The translations under genes were made by a program, and so were the position numbers. Below, piece after piece: positions 1-9,410 of a DNA stretch of 64,000 bases. The notes beneath the pieces are model-generated. The model did not search any database. It was not told the DNA's origin and worked only from the letters and a program-made list of their open reading frames with translations. The stretch is from Thinopyrum elongatum. Taxonomy: Eukaryota; Streptophyta; Magnoliopsida; Poales; Poaceae. Numbering within the stretch: the stretch's first letter is position 1; every line of letters begins with the position of its first letter. The stretch covers positions 56,461,599 through 56,525,598 of the forward strand of contig CM022302.1 of assembly GCA_011799875.1 (NCBI GenBank). Reading direction: 5' to 3'.

Positions 1-385
1 TAGTGGGATTAACATTAACTAAAGTCATGACCTCTCCAAAGCCACTTTCATAAAAAAAAATCATAAGATTGAGTATTCCCTGAACATGTCGGTTTCTTTT
101 TACCTAAAGTTGACACTCTTCCAAACCCACATTCAATAGTATCACAAATATTATTATAAGTAAAAGATTCATCATGAGGCTCAAATAAATTTTTAAGATC
201 ACAAGAAGCACCATAATTATTTTCCCAATCATGATCATCATAATAAGTAGTAGGCATAACAAAATCATCATCAACAGTGCCTACAGACATAGTGTCACAA
301 TAAAAAGAAATATTTTCATCAAGTGTATCATCATCACTTGAATCATAAAGTTTATCATGTTTATCCCAATCATACTTTTCATTCA
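1..385 (-). pseudogene. Unassigned retroelement ORF fragment
   Basis: An open frame of 112 codons (48-386, minus) rich in Asp, Tyr and Asn runs off toward the left edge of the window. It has no catalytic motif I can recognise. Its composition resembles the non-enzymatic open frames of Triticeae Gypsy elements, but this is a weak impression. It abuts the integrase-derived frame of the Copia element on its right at about 385-395, so the boundary is a junction between two elements. I cannot tell which inserted into which. Confidence 0.35.
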
Positions 386-398
386 ATGAGCATCTTTG

Positions 399-2229
399 CT
401 AGCCATTAGTCTCATCGAACCGCACATCCATAGTTTCAACAACCTTATAGTTATAAGTGTTGAAGACTCTGTAGGTGTGCGAATCCTTTCCATAACCAAG
501 TATGAAACCCTCATGTCCTTTCGGTGCAAATTTAGAACTGTGATGTGGATCCCGAATCCAAAATTTTGCACCGAAGACTCTAAAATAACTTACATTGTGT
601 TTCTTACCCGTAAGCAGCTCATATGATGTCTTCTTGAGGAATTTGTGAAGATATACCCGAATGATGATGTGGTACGCAGTATCAATTGCTTCGGGCCACC
701 ACTTTCGTGGAGTCTTGTATTCATCGAGCAAATTTTTTGAGAGCATGGAGACAGTAGGAGAGGCTCCTACTGACTTTAAATTAAAAGGAACAAAGCGTCC
801 AAAGGGTGTTACACAATTACATCAAGGTGAGGAAGGGGGAGAGGGGTAAGGGCACTAGGAGTACTAAGCACTACACAAAGCTACAAAAGAGAAGGGGTAG
901 GCAGAAGCTGCACTTAGAGAGTACTAGACAGCAAAGAATAAAGTGACAGCCACCAGGGCTTTAATAAACAGGTGGAGGGATTCCTTTGTTCGATGCACCA
1001 TCATAGACTTGTCATTTTTGAATCTTTCCCGCCAAGAGTCCAGAGACGGCACCAGACCTCTAAAGTGTTTATTATTCCTCGCTTTCTAGATCCCCCAGGC
1101 AGCAATGACGAAGACCTCCATGAACAATGGTCCATTCCATGATGCCTTCCCCCATGCAAGAGCATTGTGCAAGCCATCTCGATGAGTGTCCAATCTTGCG
1201 CTCCACGATGCCATTCTACTGTGGGGCGTAGGGATCAGAGAACTCATGAGTGATTCCCAGCACATCAAGATAGTCGTCAAGCCTCGTGTTCTTGAATTCG
1301 ATGTCGTTGTCAATCCGAATATGCTTGATCTTGAAGCCATACTTGTTCATGGCCTGATTCATGAAGCGTCTGAAGACATCCTGGACTTTTGATTTATATA
1401 AAATAGTATGCACCTAGGTGTAATGTGAAAAATCATCAACAATGACAAACCCATATAAGGAAGCAGAAGTAGTCAATGTGGAATAATGAGTTGGACCAAA
1501 AAGATCCATGTGAAGCAATTCAAATGGACTAGTAGTCATCATGATAGTCTTCGAGGGATGCTTGGCTCTTGTCATCTTCCTAGATTCATAGGCACCGCGG
1601 AGATGGTCTTTCTTGAACTTGACGCCCTCAATTCCAAGAATATGCTTCTTCTGCATGAGGGTGTCCAAGTTCCTCATGCCAGCATGTCCAAGTCGTCGGT
1701 GCCATAGCCAGCATTCTGTAGCTTTTGCAAGAAGACATGCGGCAAGATGTGGTCCTGCAGAGAAATCTTCAATATGCAAGTCACCTCTTTGAAAACCTTT
1801 GAAGTCTTTGGATTTGTCAGATATCATCAGCACAATGTAACTATATTTGCCAAAGATGACAATCATATCAAGATGACAAAGCGACATTAGGTTGTATCCA
1901 AGGGATTCGACAAGCATTACTTTATCCATGTGCCGATCCTTTGAGATGGCAACCCAACCTAAACCCAATACCTTTCTTTTCCTTTTGTCAGCAAATGTGA
2001 TATGCCTCAGAGTTGGAGGACTTAGAGTTGAGTCCATGAGTAAGCTCTTATCATCAGTCATATGATTCGTGTAGCCACTATCGAGAATCCATTCAGTGGC
2101 AGTTGAAGAAATAGCATTTTCAGAAGCATTTGAACATTCATGCAAAGAATTAGCAATTTCACGTTCAATGCATTTTAAGAATGGAGGGACAAATTCTTCC
2201 TGAGCGGTACTAATCTGTTGGGCAAGCAA
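399..2229 (-). pseudogene. Copia-1 pol: protease and integrase, broken
   Basis: The frame 1414-2229 contains the aspartic protease signature WILDSG, followed by the GAG-pre-integrase region (LWHRRLGHAG) and the start of the integrase core (HMDLFGP, first catalytic Asp). The core continues at 1216-1413 (IRIDNDIEFKN) and reaches NGIVERK with the catalytic Glu after a stop codon. A frameshift follows directly after this. The integrase C-terminal part resumes at 399-746 (WPEAIDTAYHI, then YELLTGK and GYGKDSHTYRVFN). Between these two halves lies about 0.4 kb of unrelated sequence. The polyprotein would act in the virus-like particle to mature Gag and insert the cDNA; this copy cannot. Confidence 0.75.
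750..1145. mobile_element. Unassigned insertion inside Copia-1 integrase
   Basis: The integrase frame stops matching after the codons for a Met-Ala-Cys-Thr-Met-Leu-like segment near 1145 and resumes near 745. The intervening sequence has no coding potential I recognise. A short perfect inverted repeat, GTAGGAG-AGG-CTCCTAC, lies at its left edge (752-768). I found no clear target duplication, so the exact limits and class are unknown. Confidence 0.35.
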
Positions 2230-3820
2230 AAATCATTTTCAAGTCCAAAGATCATCATGAGACACTCTCAGTTTCTCAAGCACTTGCTTCCTCTTGAGAT
2301 AGTCATAGGTAAGCCTCTCATGATTGGCTGAGAGAGCCTCATGACAACTTAGGAGTTCATCATGCTTTGACTCAACAAATTGAAGTTCATCAGTCAAAGT
2401 TTGACTTCGTCCCATTTCCTTGTCCAATAGATTATCACTTTTGTCTAGGAGATCCTGAATCGTTTCCATCCATAGCATGTTGTTGCTTAGTAGCAATTTT
2501 AGCAAGTATGGAATAGCTAGGTTTCAGATTATCATCAGATTCACCCTCACTTGTATCATAGTATGAGGCATGTGAAGATACCTTAGCACCTTTTGCCATG
2601 AAGCAATAGGTGGTAGCTGAGTCATCGTCACAGGCTTCAGCGTCGGTGACGTAGCCATTTTCTTCATGGTTGAAGATGGACTTGGCAACAAAAGTGGTAG
2701 CGAGAGCAAGGTTCACCACACCAAAGTCAGACTCCTCCTCAAATTCTTCCTCAACATCCTCAGGATCAGATTCTTCTTCAGAATCCATTTCCTTCCCCAC
2801 GAAAGCGCGGGCTCTGCTAGAGACGCTCTTCTTGTGGGATGAAGACTTTGAGTATTTCTTCTTCTTTTTCTCATCAGAACTGTCATCCTTGCTCTTCTTC
2901 TTCTTCTTTGATTCCTTTTCCTAGAGAGGGCAATTAGCAATATAGTGGCCTGGATTCTTGCATTTGTGGCAGGTTCTCTTCTTGTAGTCCCGAGAAGAAG
3001 TTTCTCCAGCTTTCTTTGGGTCATACTTTGAAGATTTGCCAAAGCAGTTGTTTTAGAACTTCTGAAATTTCCTCACAAGCAGTGCAAGCTCTCTGCCAAT
3101 TTCTTCGAGGCCACCAAAACTGCACTCAGATTCTTCTTCAGACGAAGACACAACTTTTGCCGTCAGGGCACGAGGTCTTCCATAGCTTGAACCATAGAGA
3201 TCCCTCTTCTCAGCTTGTTGAAATTCATGAGTATTGAGCCTCTCAAGAATATCAGCAGGATCCAGAGACTTGTAGTCAGGACGCTCTTGAATCATTAGGA
3301 TCAGAGTATCAAAGGAAGTGTCAAGAGATCTCAGCAATTTTTTCACCACTTCATGGTCGGTGATGTCAGTGGCGCCAAGAGCTTGAAGCTCATTGGAGAT
3401 GTCTGTGAGATGATCAAATGTGAGCTGGACACTTTCATTGTCAAGCCTCTTGAAGCAGTTGAAGAGATTCCGAAGAACATCATTGTGAGAGTCTCGTTGA
3501 GTTGAAACTCTATCATTGACCTTTGAGAGCCTTTCCCAGATAAGCTTCGCAGATTCCAAAGCACTCACACGGCCATACTATCCTTTGGTTAGATGACCAC
3601 AGATGATGTTCTTTGCCTGAGAGTCCAATTGAGAATATCTCCTAATATCAGTAGTGTTAGCATTTTTCCCTTACTCCGGGATGCCCATCTTGATGACATT
3701 CAAGAGGTCATTGTCAATGGCTTCAAAATGCATGCGCATCTTATTCTTCCAATAAGGATAGTCGGTGCCATCGAAGACTGGGCACTTGGCGGAGACATTG
3801 AAGTTCCTTGTAGTCGACAT
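2230..3820 (-). pseudogene. Copia-1 gag (UBN2-type with zinc knuckle), broken
   Basis: The start codon is at 3820-3818, just inside the primer site, and opens a Copia Gag N-terminus containing FDGTDYPYWK. Stop codons interrupt the frame near 3672 and 3578. The UBN2-like region continues in 3053-3568, with LLRSLDTSFDTLI and the Asp/Glu/Ser-rich stretch VVSSSEEESE. A CCHC zinc knuckle of the form C-X2-C-X4-H-X4-C (CHKCKNPGHYIANC) is coded at about 2926-2975, and an acidic linker and a helical, Leu/Glu-rich stretch (2239-2505) follow before protease. Gag would package the RNA in cytoplasmic particles. Confidence 0.75.
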
Positions 3821-3872
3821 AGCTAAAACTCCAGGTGGTTAAACCAAATCACACAGATCAAGGAAGCACCTT

Positions 3873-3884
3873 GCTCTGATGCCA
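3873..3884 (-). other. Primer binding site of Copia-1
   Basis: Minus-strand TGGCATCAGAGC, one base from the usual plant Copia site TGGTATCAGAGC that pairs with the 3' end of initiator Met-tRNA. It lies two bases inside the LTR edge. Confidence 0.75.
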
Positions 3885-3886
3885 AT

Positions 3887-5232
3887 TGAATACACTAGTT
3901 ATCGACCAGAAGGGGGGTGTGAATGGGAGATTTTTATGAAAGTCTTCAAAACAGGACATGTCTTCGAAGAAACAGAAGCAATAACCGAGCGAAGCAAAAC
4001 TAGAAAGCTGTAGAACTAAGCTAAGCATGCAATCAATGAGAAGTCAAAGTCATCAATACTAGAGATAGCATGCAAACGAGGTAGAAGTATATGTAGAACA
4101 GACGAACATACAAGCATACACACTTAAGAACTACTAAACAGAAGACAGAACAAAGCATGATACATAATGTCTTCAGGTAAAGTCTTCACACAGAGGAGCA
4201 AGCAAAGTCTTCATAGTACAAAAAAGAAAGTAAAGTAGTGAAGAGATAGAACCAGTTGCTCGGTGAAGACACATGATTTGTTTGACCAGTTCTAGTTGCC
4301 GTGACAACTGTATGTCTAGTTGGAGAGTCTGAGATTTAACTCAGAAGACCAGGTCTTCACTTTATTCTCCTTGAGCTAAGGTCACTTAGACCTTGCCCAA
4401 TCACTCAGATGAGTCTTCAAGGTAGACTTCTGAAACCTTCACAAACTTGTTCACCGGCAATCCACAATGCCTCTTGGATGCTTAGAACGTGACGCCTAAC
4501 CGTCTAGAAGATCACAGTCTTTGAGTGTAATAAGTCTTCGGTTCACTCAGAACAAAATGTCTTCTGTGATGCTCAATCACTTTGGGCTATGGGTGTTTGG
4601 GGTTTTTCCTTGCAGGAATTCTCTCAAATGCTTCGAAGGTGGGTTGCTCTAAAATGACAGAAGCCGTGTAATAACTCAGAGCAGCCACAAACTTATGGTG
4701 GAGGGGGGAGGCTATTTATAGCCTGGGTAGCAACCCGAGATGATATGACCGAAATGACCCTGGATCAATGGCCAACTGACACGTGTACCAATGGTCAGAT
4801 TTCAAACACATGCGGCAACTTTACTTAGACTACAAGCAAAGCTGACTCAACCAACTCGAAAGAGATTTTCCTCTCAAAATCTTCATTGGAAGTCATAGGT
4901 TTTTGGGTTGAGCATCACATCAACTTCTGACTTTGTATCGCCTCGACCCCACTTAACAGTACGGTGGTTCCTATGAGTCAAGAAAGAAGAAAATGAAACT
5001 TCCAAAAGACAAAGCCTTAGCGTTCCATTGTCTTCAAGCAATGTCTTCGCAGGATACCAAAGTCTTCAATGTCTTTAGACATTTTTAGGGGTCGTTTACG
5101 ATGGTTAGACCAAATCTTCAGGGACTTCTATCTGTGTTATCATGTGTACACTCACAAACACATTAGTCCCTTAACCAAGTTTGTTGTCAATACTCCAAAA
5201 CCAACAAAGGGGTGGCACTAGATGCCCTTACA
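3887..5232 (-). repeat. 5' LTR of Copia-1
   Basis: About 1.35 kb bounded by TG and CA. Its outer edge is fixed by TGTAAGGGCATC (minus strand) at 5232 and its inner edge by the primer site. It contains several GAAGAC/GTCTTC-rich stretches and a TATA box. The partner 3' LTR is absent from the window, so no age or target duplication can be read. Confidence 0.85.
4711..4720 (-). promoter_or_regulatory. TATA box in Copia-1 LTR
   Basis: Minus-strand TATAAATAGC in the R-proximal part of the LTR, correctly oriented to drive gag-pol transcription. Assigned by motif and position only. Confidence 0.5.
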
Positions 5233-5290
5233 AAAAGAAACAAAACTAGTACACAGATATTAAGCATGCATAAAATGCAACCCAATAGAA

Positions 5291-5363
5291 TGAATACATA
5301 CTGAGTGGATAGAGTGTTTGCTTCCTATGCAGAAGGTCATAAGTTCGCCCCCTACTTGGAGTG
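5291..5363 (+). pseudogene. tRNA-Arg(CCT)-like pseudogene
   Basis: A 73-base stretch lines up without gaps with the plant tRNA-Arg(CCT) as I remember it. Visible parts are AGTGGATAGAG (D arm), TTCCTAT (anticodon loop, anticodon CCT), AGAAGGTC (variable region), AAGTTCGCCC (T loop and stem) and CCTACTTGGAGTG (3' acceptor side). The first ten bases do not match, so the acceptor stem cannot form and the gene is dead. Several differences are C-to-T or G-to-A. It could instead be the head of a tRNA-derived SINE, but I see no SINE tail. It lies 58 bp outside the Copia-1 LTR. Confidence 0.6.
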
Positions 5364-5742
5364 GTTCAGTCTTTTTCCTCCTTGTTAACAATCACTCGTT
5401 GGGCCTTTTTGGGGCTTTCTTATTTAGTATACATTTTCATAATCTCCTTTGCAGTGTTATCCATATATCACTATGAAGCCTGTAATTCGTTTTGGTAAAG
5501 CACTAACCATATGGAGTAATAATAATAAAAAAGGTAACAAGATAGTATATTGCATGCAATAAATTATCCTATCTGCATCATAATCTTATATTAAATTCGT
5601 TCTTAAATCATCAGGTGCAAATCGAACCAAGAAAAAAAAACATGGAAGCTAAATTTCCATACATGGCAGGTAAATTTCCATACATACTTTAGGTTTATTT
5701 CAACAACAATTGGCACACACCCTGAGCAGAGCAAAGCACTCA
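5364..5742. other. No feature recognised
   Basis: AT-rich DNA without a convincing reading frame, repeat or element end. Confidence 0.5.
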
Positions 5743-5990
5743 CCTGAATGACGAGCGGTGGCATGGCGAGGTTATCCTCTTGTGACGGCGGCGGCTCGGG
5801 CGAAGGCGGCGATGTTGGGGCTGGGACGTGACACGCTGAGGCCCTGGCTGGGATGCTACGTGCGGCGGCCAGGGGCGTCGATGTCGAGGCAGCTACGCGA
5901 TGCGGCGGCGACGGGCGGCGACGGGCGCTAGGGATCGGGAGGCCCGAGATTGGCGAAATTACCCCAAGTCCCGCGGGTTACTTATATAAG
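5743..5990 (-). promoter_or_regulatory. Putative promoter and first exon, minus strand
   Basis: A TATATAAG box (5981-5990) precedes about 220 bp of very GC-rich leader on the minus strand. An ATG near 5764 opens only seven codons before a good splice donor (CAG|GTGAGT, near 5743). The gene would continue leftward but runs into the AT-rich stretch and Copia-1, so nothing of its body remains. This may be the start of a transposon-borne gene. Confidence 0.35.
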
Positions 5991-5997
5991 GTAAGAT

Positions 5998-6475
5998 ACT
6001 AGCAGCATGCGTCAGCAAGCAAACACTGCTAGTTGCATTAAACTACAGCGTGTGCTAACGGCACGCGCTGCTAGTGGTTTATCACTAGGAGTGTTCTCTG
6101 GGGGACGCGTGCTGCTAGTGATGCTTTAGCATTTTAGGATTTTAAGCACAAAAGATTTATAGTGCACATTTAGTGCAAAGGAGCGTTCCAATTTTTTTGC
6201 TATAAAAGATTTGTAGTGCACATTTAGGTGTTTTTGATGAAATTAATTGAAAAATACAAACACTTGTATATAGGATAGTTCAAATACATAAACGGGAGAT
6301 TCGATTCGAAGGGGGAAGTGTCCGGTTTGAGATGACCTAAAAAGCTTGTATACATGTAATGTACACCATTCATAATTATATCTCCAATTGTGGGATTTAT
6401 TAGAGGCTATTTTGCTATTTTAAGGGAATTTAGTATAATATTTATGTTAGCAGCGTGGAGCCACTCTAAGTTTTA
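5998..6475. repeat. AGCAGCGT-type repeat array, left block
   Basis: Many copies of ACTAGCAGC and its complement GCTGCTAGT in both orientations, followed by about 350 bp (6120-6475) that is similar, in the same orientation, to two stretches at about 49840-50340 and 50405-50830. Such short motifs in both orientations are typical of CACTA subterminal regions, but I found no TIR. The left and right blocks flank the mariner element. Confidence 0.5.
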
Positions 6476-6726
6476 GTGGCATCCAATCTTAGAGTGGTCC
6501 CCATTATGCTGCCAAGGCACCATTTTGGGTTGCCAAATATGTAATACGAAGTTTAGGAGTTCAATGAATAATTAGAAGTAATCACAATGTTAACAGACAT
6601 GTACTTAAAGGTGATACTAGCAGCAAGCTTAACTAACAATGTACTTAACAACACTTCCAAAACAGCAATTCGAAAACAAAGTACGTATAACAAGGTGGTA
6701 CTTAACACATTGTACTAATGAAGCCT

Positions 6727-7138
6727 ACTCGTCAGCCTCCCAGTTATAGATGGTATGCATGAAGAGGACTGGCCCTTCATGTCTTAGGTGGAGCACGGCG
6801 ATCAACTTGTCAAATATATTGTTACAGCAAGATTACTTACATCAAGTAAAATAAGCGTTCCACGAAATAAACTGTATATTTCATAAAAACTTACACAGGG
6901 GGAGCACTGGAATAGTTGGCAAACGCGGCCTGATATGAAGATCTGGTTGGCCAATGATGTGAATGTCGATCCTCATCCTGACATCGAACTCGTATGTCTT
7001 GGCCAATCCTCGCCAACCAGGGTAACTGAAGAAGGTTTGATCTCTTTCATTCTTTATTAAAACCGTGAAGTTGAAGTGCTTTTCTGTTTCAAGGTGGGAC
7101 TCAATTATGGTTGCCTGATCGACTGGAACGTGTAGCAT
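6727..7138 (-). pseudogene. Exons of an unrecognised minus-strand gene, 3' end
   Basis: An exon-like stretch (about 6893-7138) codes for a segment containing VDQATIIESHLETEKHFNF and GWRGLAKTYEF, and ends at a GTAAGT-type donor (minus strand, near 6893). A last exon (about 6727-6830) reads HLRHEGPVLFMHTIYNWEADE-stop in part. I do not recognise the family; a DNA-binding (B3-like) fold is only a guess. The promoter-proximal part may be the GC-rich exon at 47706-47936, in which case the mariner element lies in an intron of this gene. Confidence 0.35.
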
Positions 7139-7956
7139 TTCTAGACCTCAAGCCTCGCAAAGGAAGGGATAATCTTAGTAAAATAAAAGTGGGGGGGGCG
7201 GGGAATCAAACATTAGTTGTTACTCACATCTATGCATGTAGGAAGGCTCAACAGGTTATGAAATCATCCATTCTTACAAACATACTGTATTCGACATGAA
7301 GTCCTCTCCAAGCACAAGGAAAAGCGATTGTTCGTCATCCACCTTTGCCCCTGTTCAACCACCCTCTCGCACCTGTTAACCCGGCTGTCGGCACACCTGG
7401 GACACACCGGATCCATTGTTGTGTTCACAACAATTAGAACGTTCAAATGTAAGATAAATGGCTCTCTTCTTGTGTCTATTTTCTTCCAATCGTCACTCTT
7501 CCCGATCTTCTCTCTTATTACTTTCCCCCTTCCCTCTTATCTCTTAATTATTTCTCTCTTCTAGATCTATTCTATCCTTCCTTTCTTTCTCTCTTATTAC
7601 ACACATATAAATTTTAGATTTGAACTAATATTATATCTTTTACTCACAATATTCACAATATCATCTCAAGCTGCCTGCGTGACAAACTCGTTGCTGTTTC
7701 TCAAAGGAAAAAGAACTTCTCAAAGAAAGATTTTATAAAAAATTCCTCCCAATAAAAAATCTAATAACTAGCTACGTATAACACTAATTTGTGCTAAACT
7801 AATTATAGGTAAACACACATACAAACTAAACTAAACTATGAACTAATCTAATTTACCAGATAATACAAACTAATTAATCAATCTACCACGTATTTCACTA
7901 ATTAATCCAAGCGTACTACATACGATCGAACTACAAATTAATGCATGCAAGCTATA
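7139..7956. other. Intron-like or intergenic DNA with pyrimidine-rich tract
   Basis: A G-run (GTGGGGGGGGCGGGG, about 7190-7203), then a CT-rich tract (about 7480-7600) and AT-rich DNA up to the mariner insertion point. No coding signal that I trust. Confidence 0.4.
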
Positions 7957-7958
7957 TA

Positions 7959-7990
7959 CTCCCTCTGTTCCGAAATATATGACGTTTTAG
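7959..7990 (+). repeat. MLE left terminal inverted repeat
   Basis: Begins CTCCCTCTGTTCCG and ends GACGTTTTAG. It is the exact reverse complement of 47672-47703 over 32 bases, directly preceded by TA. Confidence 0.92.
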
Positions 7991-8086
7991 AAAACGTCCC
8001 GACCAGGTGAAAAGGCAGGAAAGTACATAACTACCCCTAATTTGAATCGCTACTGTCGTCGTCTTCCTCGCCGAGCAGATCCCCTC

Positions 8087-8365
8087 CACTAGTAGAAAAC
8101 AGGTCTTACGTTTCCAGCTTTTGTCCCGGTTTAGTTTTGGCCTGGGACTAATGTGACCATTAGTCCCAGTTCCAACAGCTAGGCGTGGTTGGGGGCACTG
8201 GCATCATTAGTCCTGGTTCATTTGGGACCTATAGTCCCGGTTTGAGACACAAACCGGTACTAAAGTGGTGGTGGCAGGCATGTATCAGGATGGGGCCCCA
8301 CGATCACCTTTAGTCCCGGTTCATGTCACAAACCGGGACTAGATGTACCCCTTTAGTCCCGGTTT
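8087..8365 (+). repeat. CACTA-1 left subterminal region
   Basis: Five or more copies of TTTAGTCCCGG-like motifs in both orientations (for example AACCGGGACTA near 8332-8342), in which transposon-encoded proteins of this superfamily bind. It ends at the TATA box of the first genes. Confidence 0.7.
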
Positions 8366-8367
8366 GT

Positions 8368-8380
8368 CACTATATAAACC
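8368..8380 (+). promoter_or_regulatory. Putative promoter of CACTA-1 genes
   Basis: CACTATATAAACC lies just inside the left subterminal repeats. It is followed by a CT-rich leader (8400-8460) and a plausible splice donor (CAAAG|GTTAGC, near 8524). Motif and position only. Confidence 0.45.
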
Positions 8381-9020
8381 CTTCGTCCAACCCTAGCCGA
8401 AGCTCTCTGTTTTCCCCCCTTTCCTCTCCTCTCTGTTCTTCCCCTCTTACCCGAGCTCATCCTCCATTTTTGCCAAAATTTGTCAAGATTTGAAGGCACC
8501 CCATCCATCCAAGTGTTCACAAAGGTTAGCAACTTTGTCGTTTCATCTCTCATTGCTAGATTAGCTCTTGCAATGCTCTATAAGTATAGTGATTTGTGGG
8601 TTTTAGTTTGGCAGTAATTATATGTGGAAGTTTATTTGATTTATATGCAATTTGATCTCACATTAACTTTTTAGTTTGCATGTGTAGGTGTGGTTTACTT
8701 AGTGCCTTCCCGTCCCCGTCCTAACCACCATCGATTGCCCGCACCATCCCGTCGCCGGCACCACCTTGGTGAGCCTCTTGTTCTTATCATTTTTTATTAA
8801 AAAAAATCATGTTTTTGTGATTTAGATAGTTACTTGTATAGTTTTCTTACCTATATGGTTGTTTGTTATACATAGTGGCATGGTTTTGATATCCGTCCCC
8901 GTCGGCCCTCATCCGGTTTATGATTTGGATGTGGTATATACTCTCTTTTATAACTATTTGTTGCATTCCGTGTTTATGACAATTATGCCCATCAAGTTGA
9001 CATAGATATTTTTACCTAGG

Positions 9021-9331
9021 AGGTATGTGAACCGGAAATTGCAACTGACATAGATATTCTTGTCGAGAAGTTAAATTTAGTTGAAAAAGAAAACGAGTAT
9101 TTGAAAGAAAAATTGAAAAGAATTGAAGAAGAGAAGATAAAACTGGAGTTGTATGTTGCCGATGTTGTCGATGATCACAAGATCAAGATGGATGCAATGC
9201 TCTCGAAGATTACGAAATTTCAAAAATATGCCGTTAATCAAGAGGCTTGGTATCACTATGCTCTTGGATCAATTGTTACCTTAGTTGCCATCTTGATCGC
9301 ATTTGTTGTTGCATTTAAATGCTTTAGCTAG
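9021..9331 (+). CDS. Small coiled-coil membrane protein of CACTA-1 (last exon)
   Basis: An open exon preceded by an acceptor-like CCTAG. The first part is highly charged, with a heptad-like pattern (NEYLKEKLKRIEEEKIKLEL), and suggests a coiled coil. The last third is a hydrophobic segment, YALGSIVTLVAILIAFVVAF, followed by a short KCFS tail, so the protein would be tail-anchored in a membrane. I recall such reading frames as common hypothetical proteins of Triticeae CACTA elements; the function is unknown. Upstream exons are probably around 8700-8940 but I cannot define them. The next gene starts only 80 bp downstream. Confidence 0.5.
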
Positions 9332-9410
9332 AGAGTTTGTATGTTGTTTTATGAGAATAAGTGTGTATGAACTTGTATTAATTTGGTCTTTTTGGTGTTG
9401 CGTAATGAAG

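Larger units (their letters stand above)
386..5232 (-). mobile_element. Copia LTR retrotransposon 1, 5' part (LTR, primer site, gag, part of pol)
   Basis: Read on the minus strand the order is 5' LTR, Met-tRNA primer site, gag, protease, integrase, which is the Copia order. Reverse transcriptase, RNase H and the 3' LTR are missing because the element stops at about 390, where another element begins. Several premature stops and frameshifts and an internal foreign segment (about 750-1145) show that it is dead. The right edge is the LTR start TGTAAGGGCATC on the minus strand. Confidence 0.85.

Noticed and set aside
5291..5363. Functional tRNA gene
   Set aside because: The 5' half of the acceptor stem does not pair with the 3' half and the D stem is broken.
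6088..6110. CACTAGGAGTGTT as a CACTA terminus, paired with CCTAGTG near 51238
   Set aside because: The flanking 3 bases do not match, and both look like variants of the local ACTAGCAGCGT motif.
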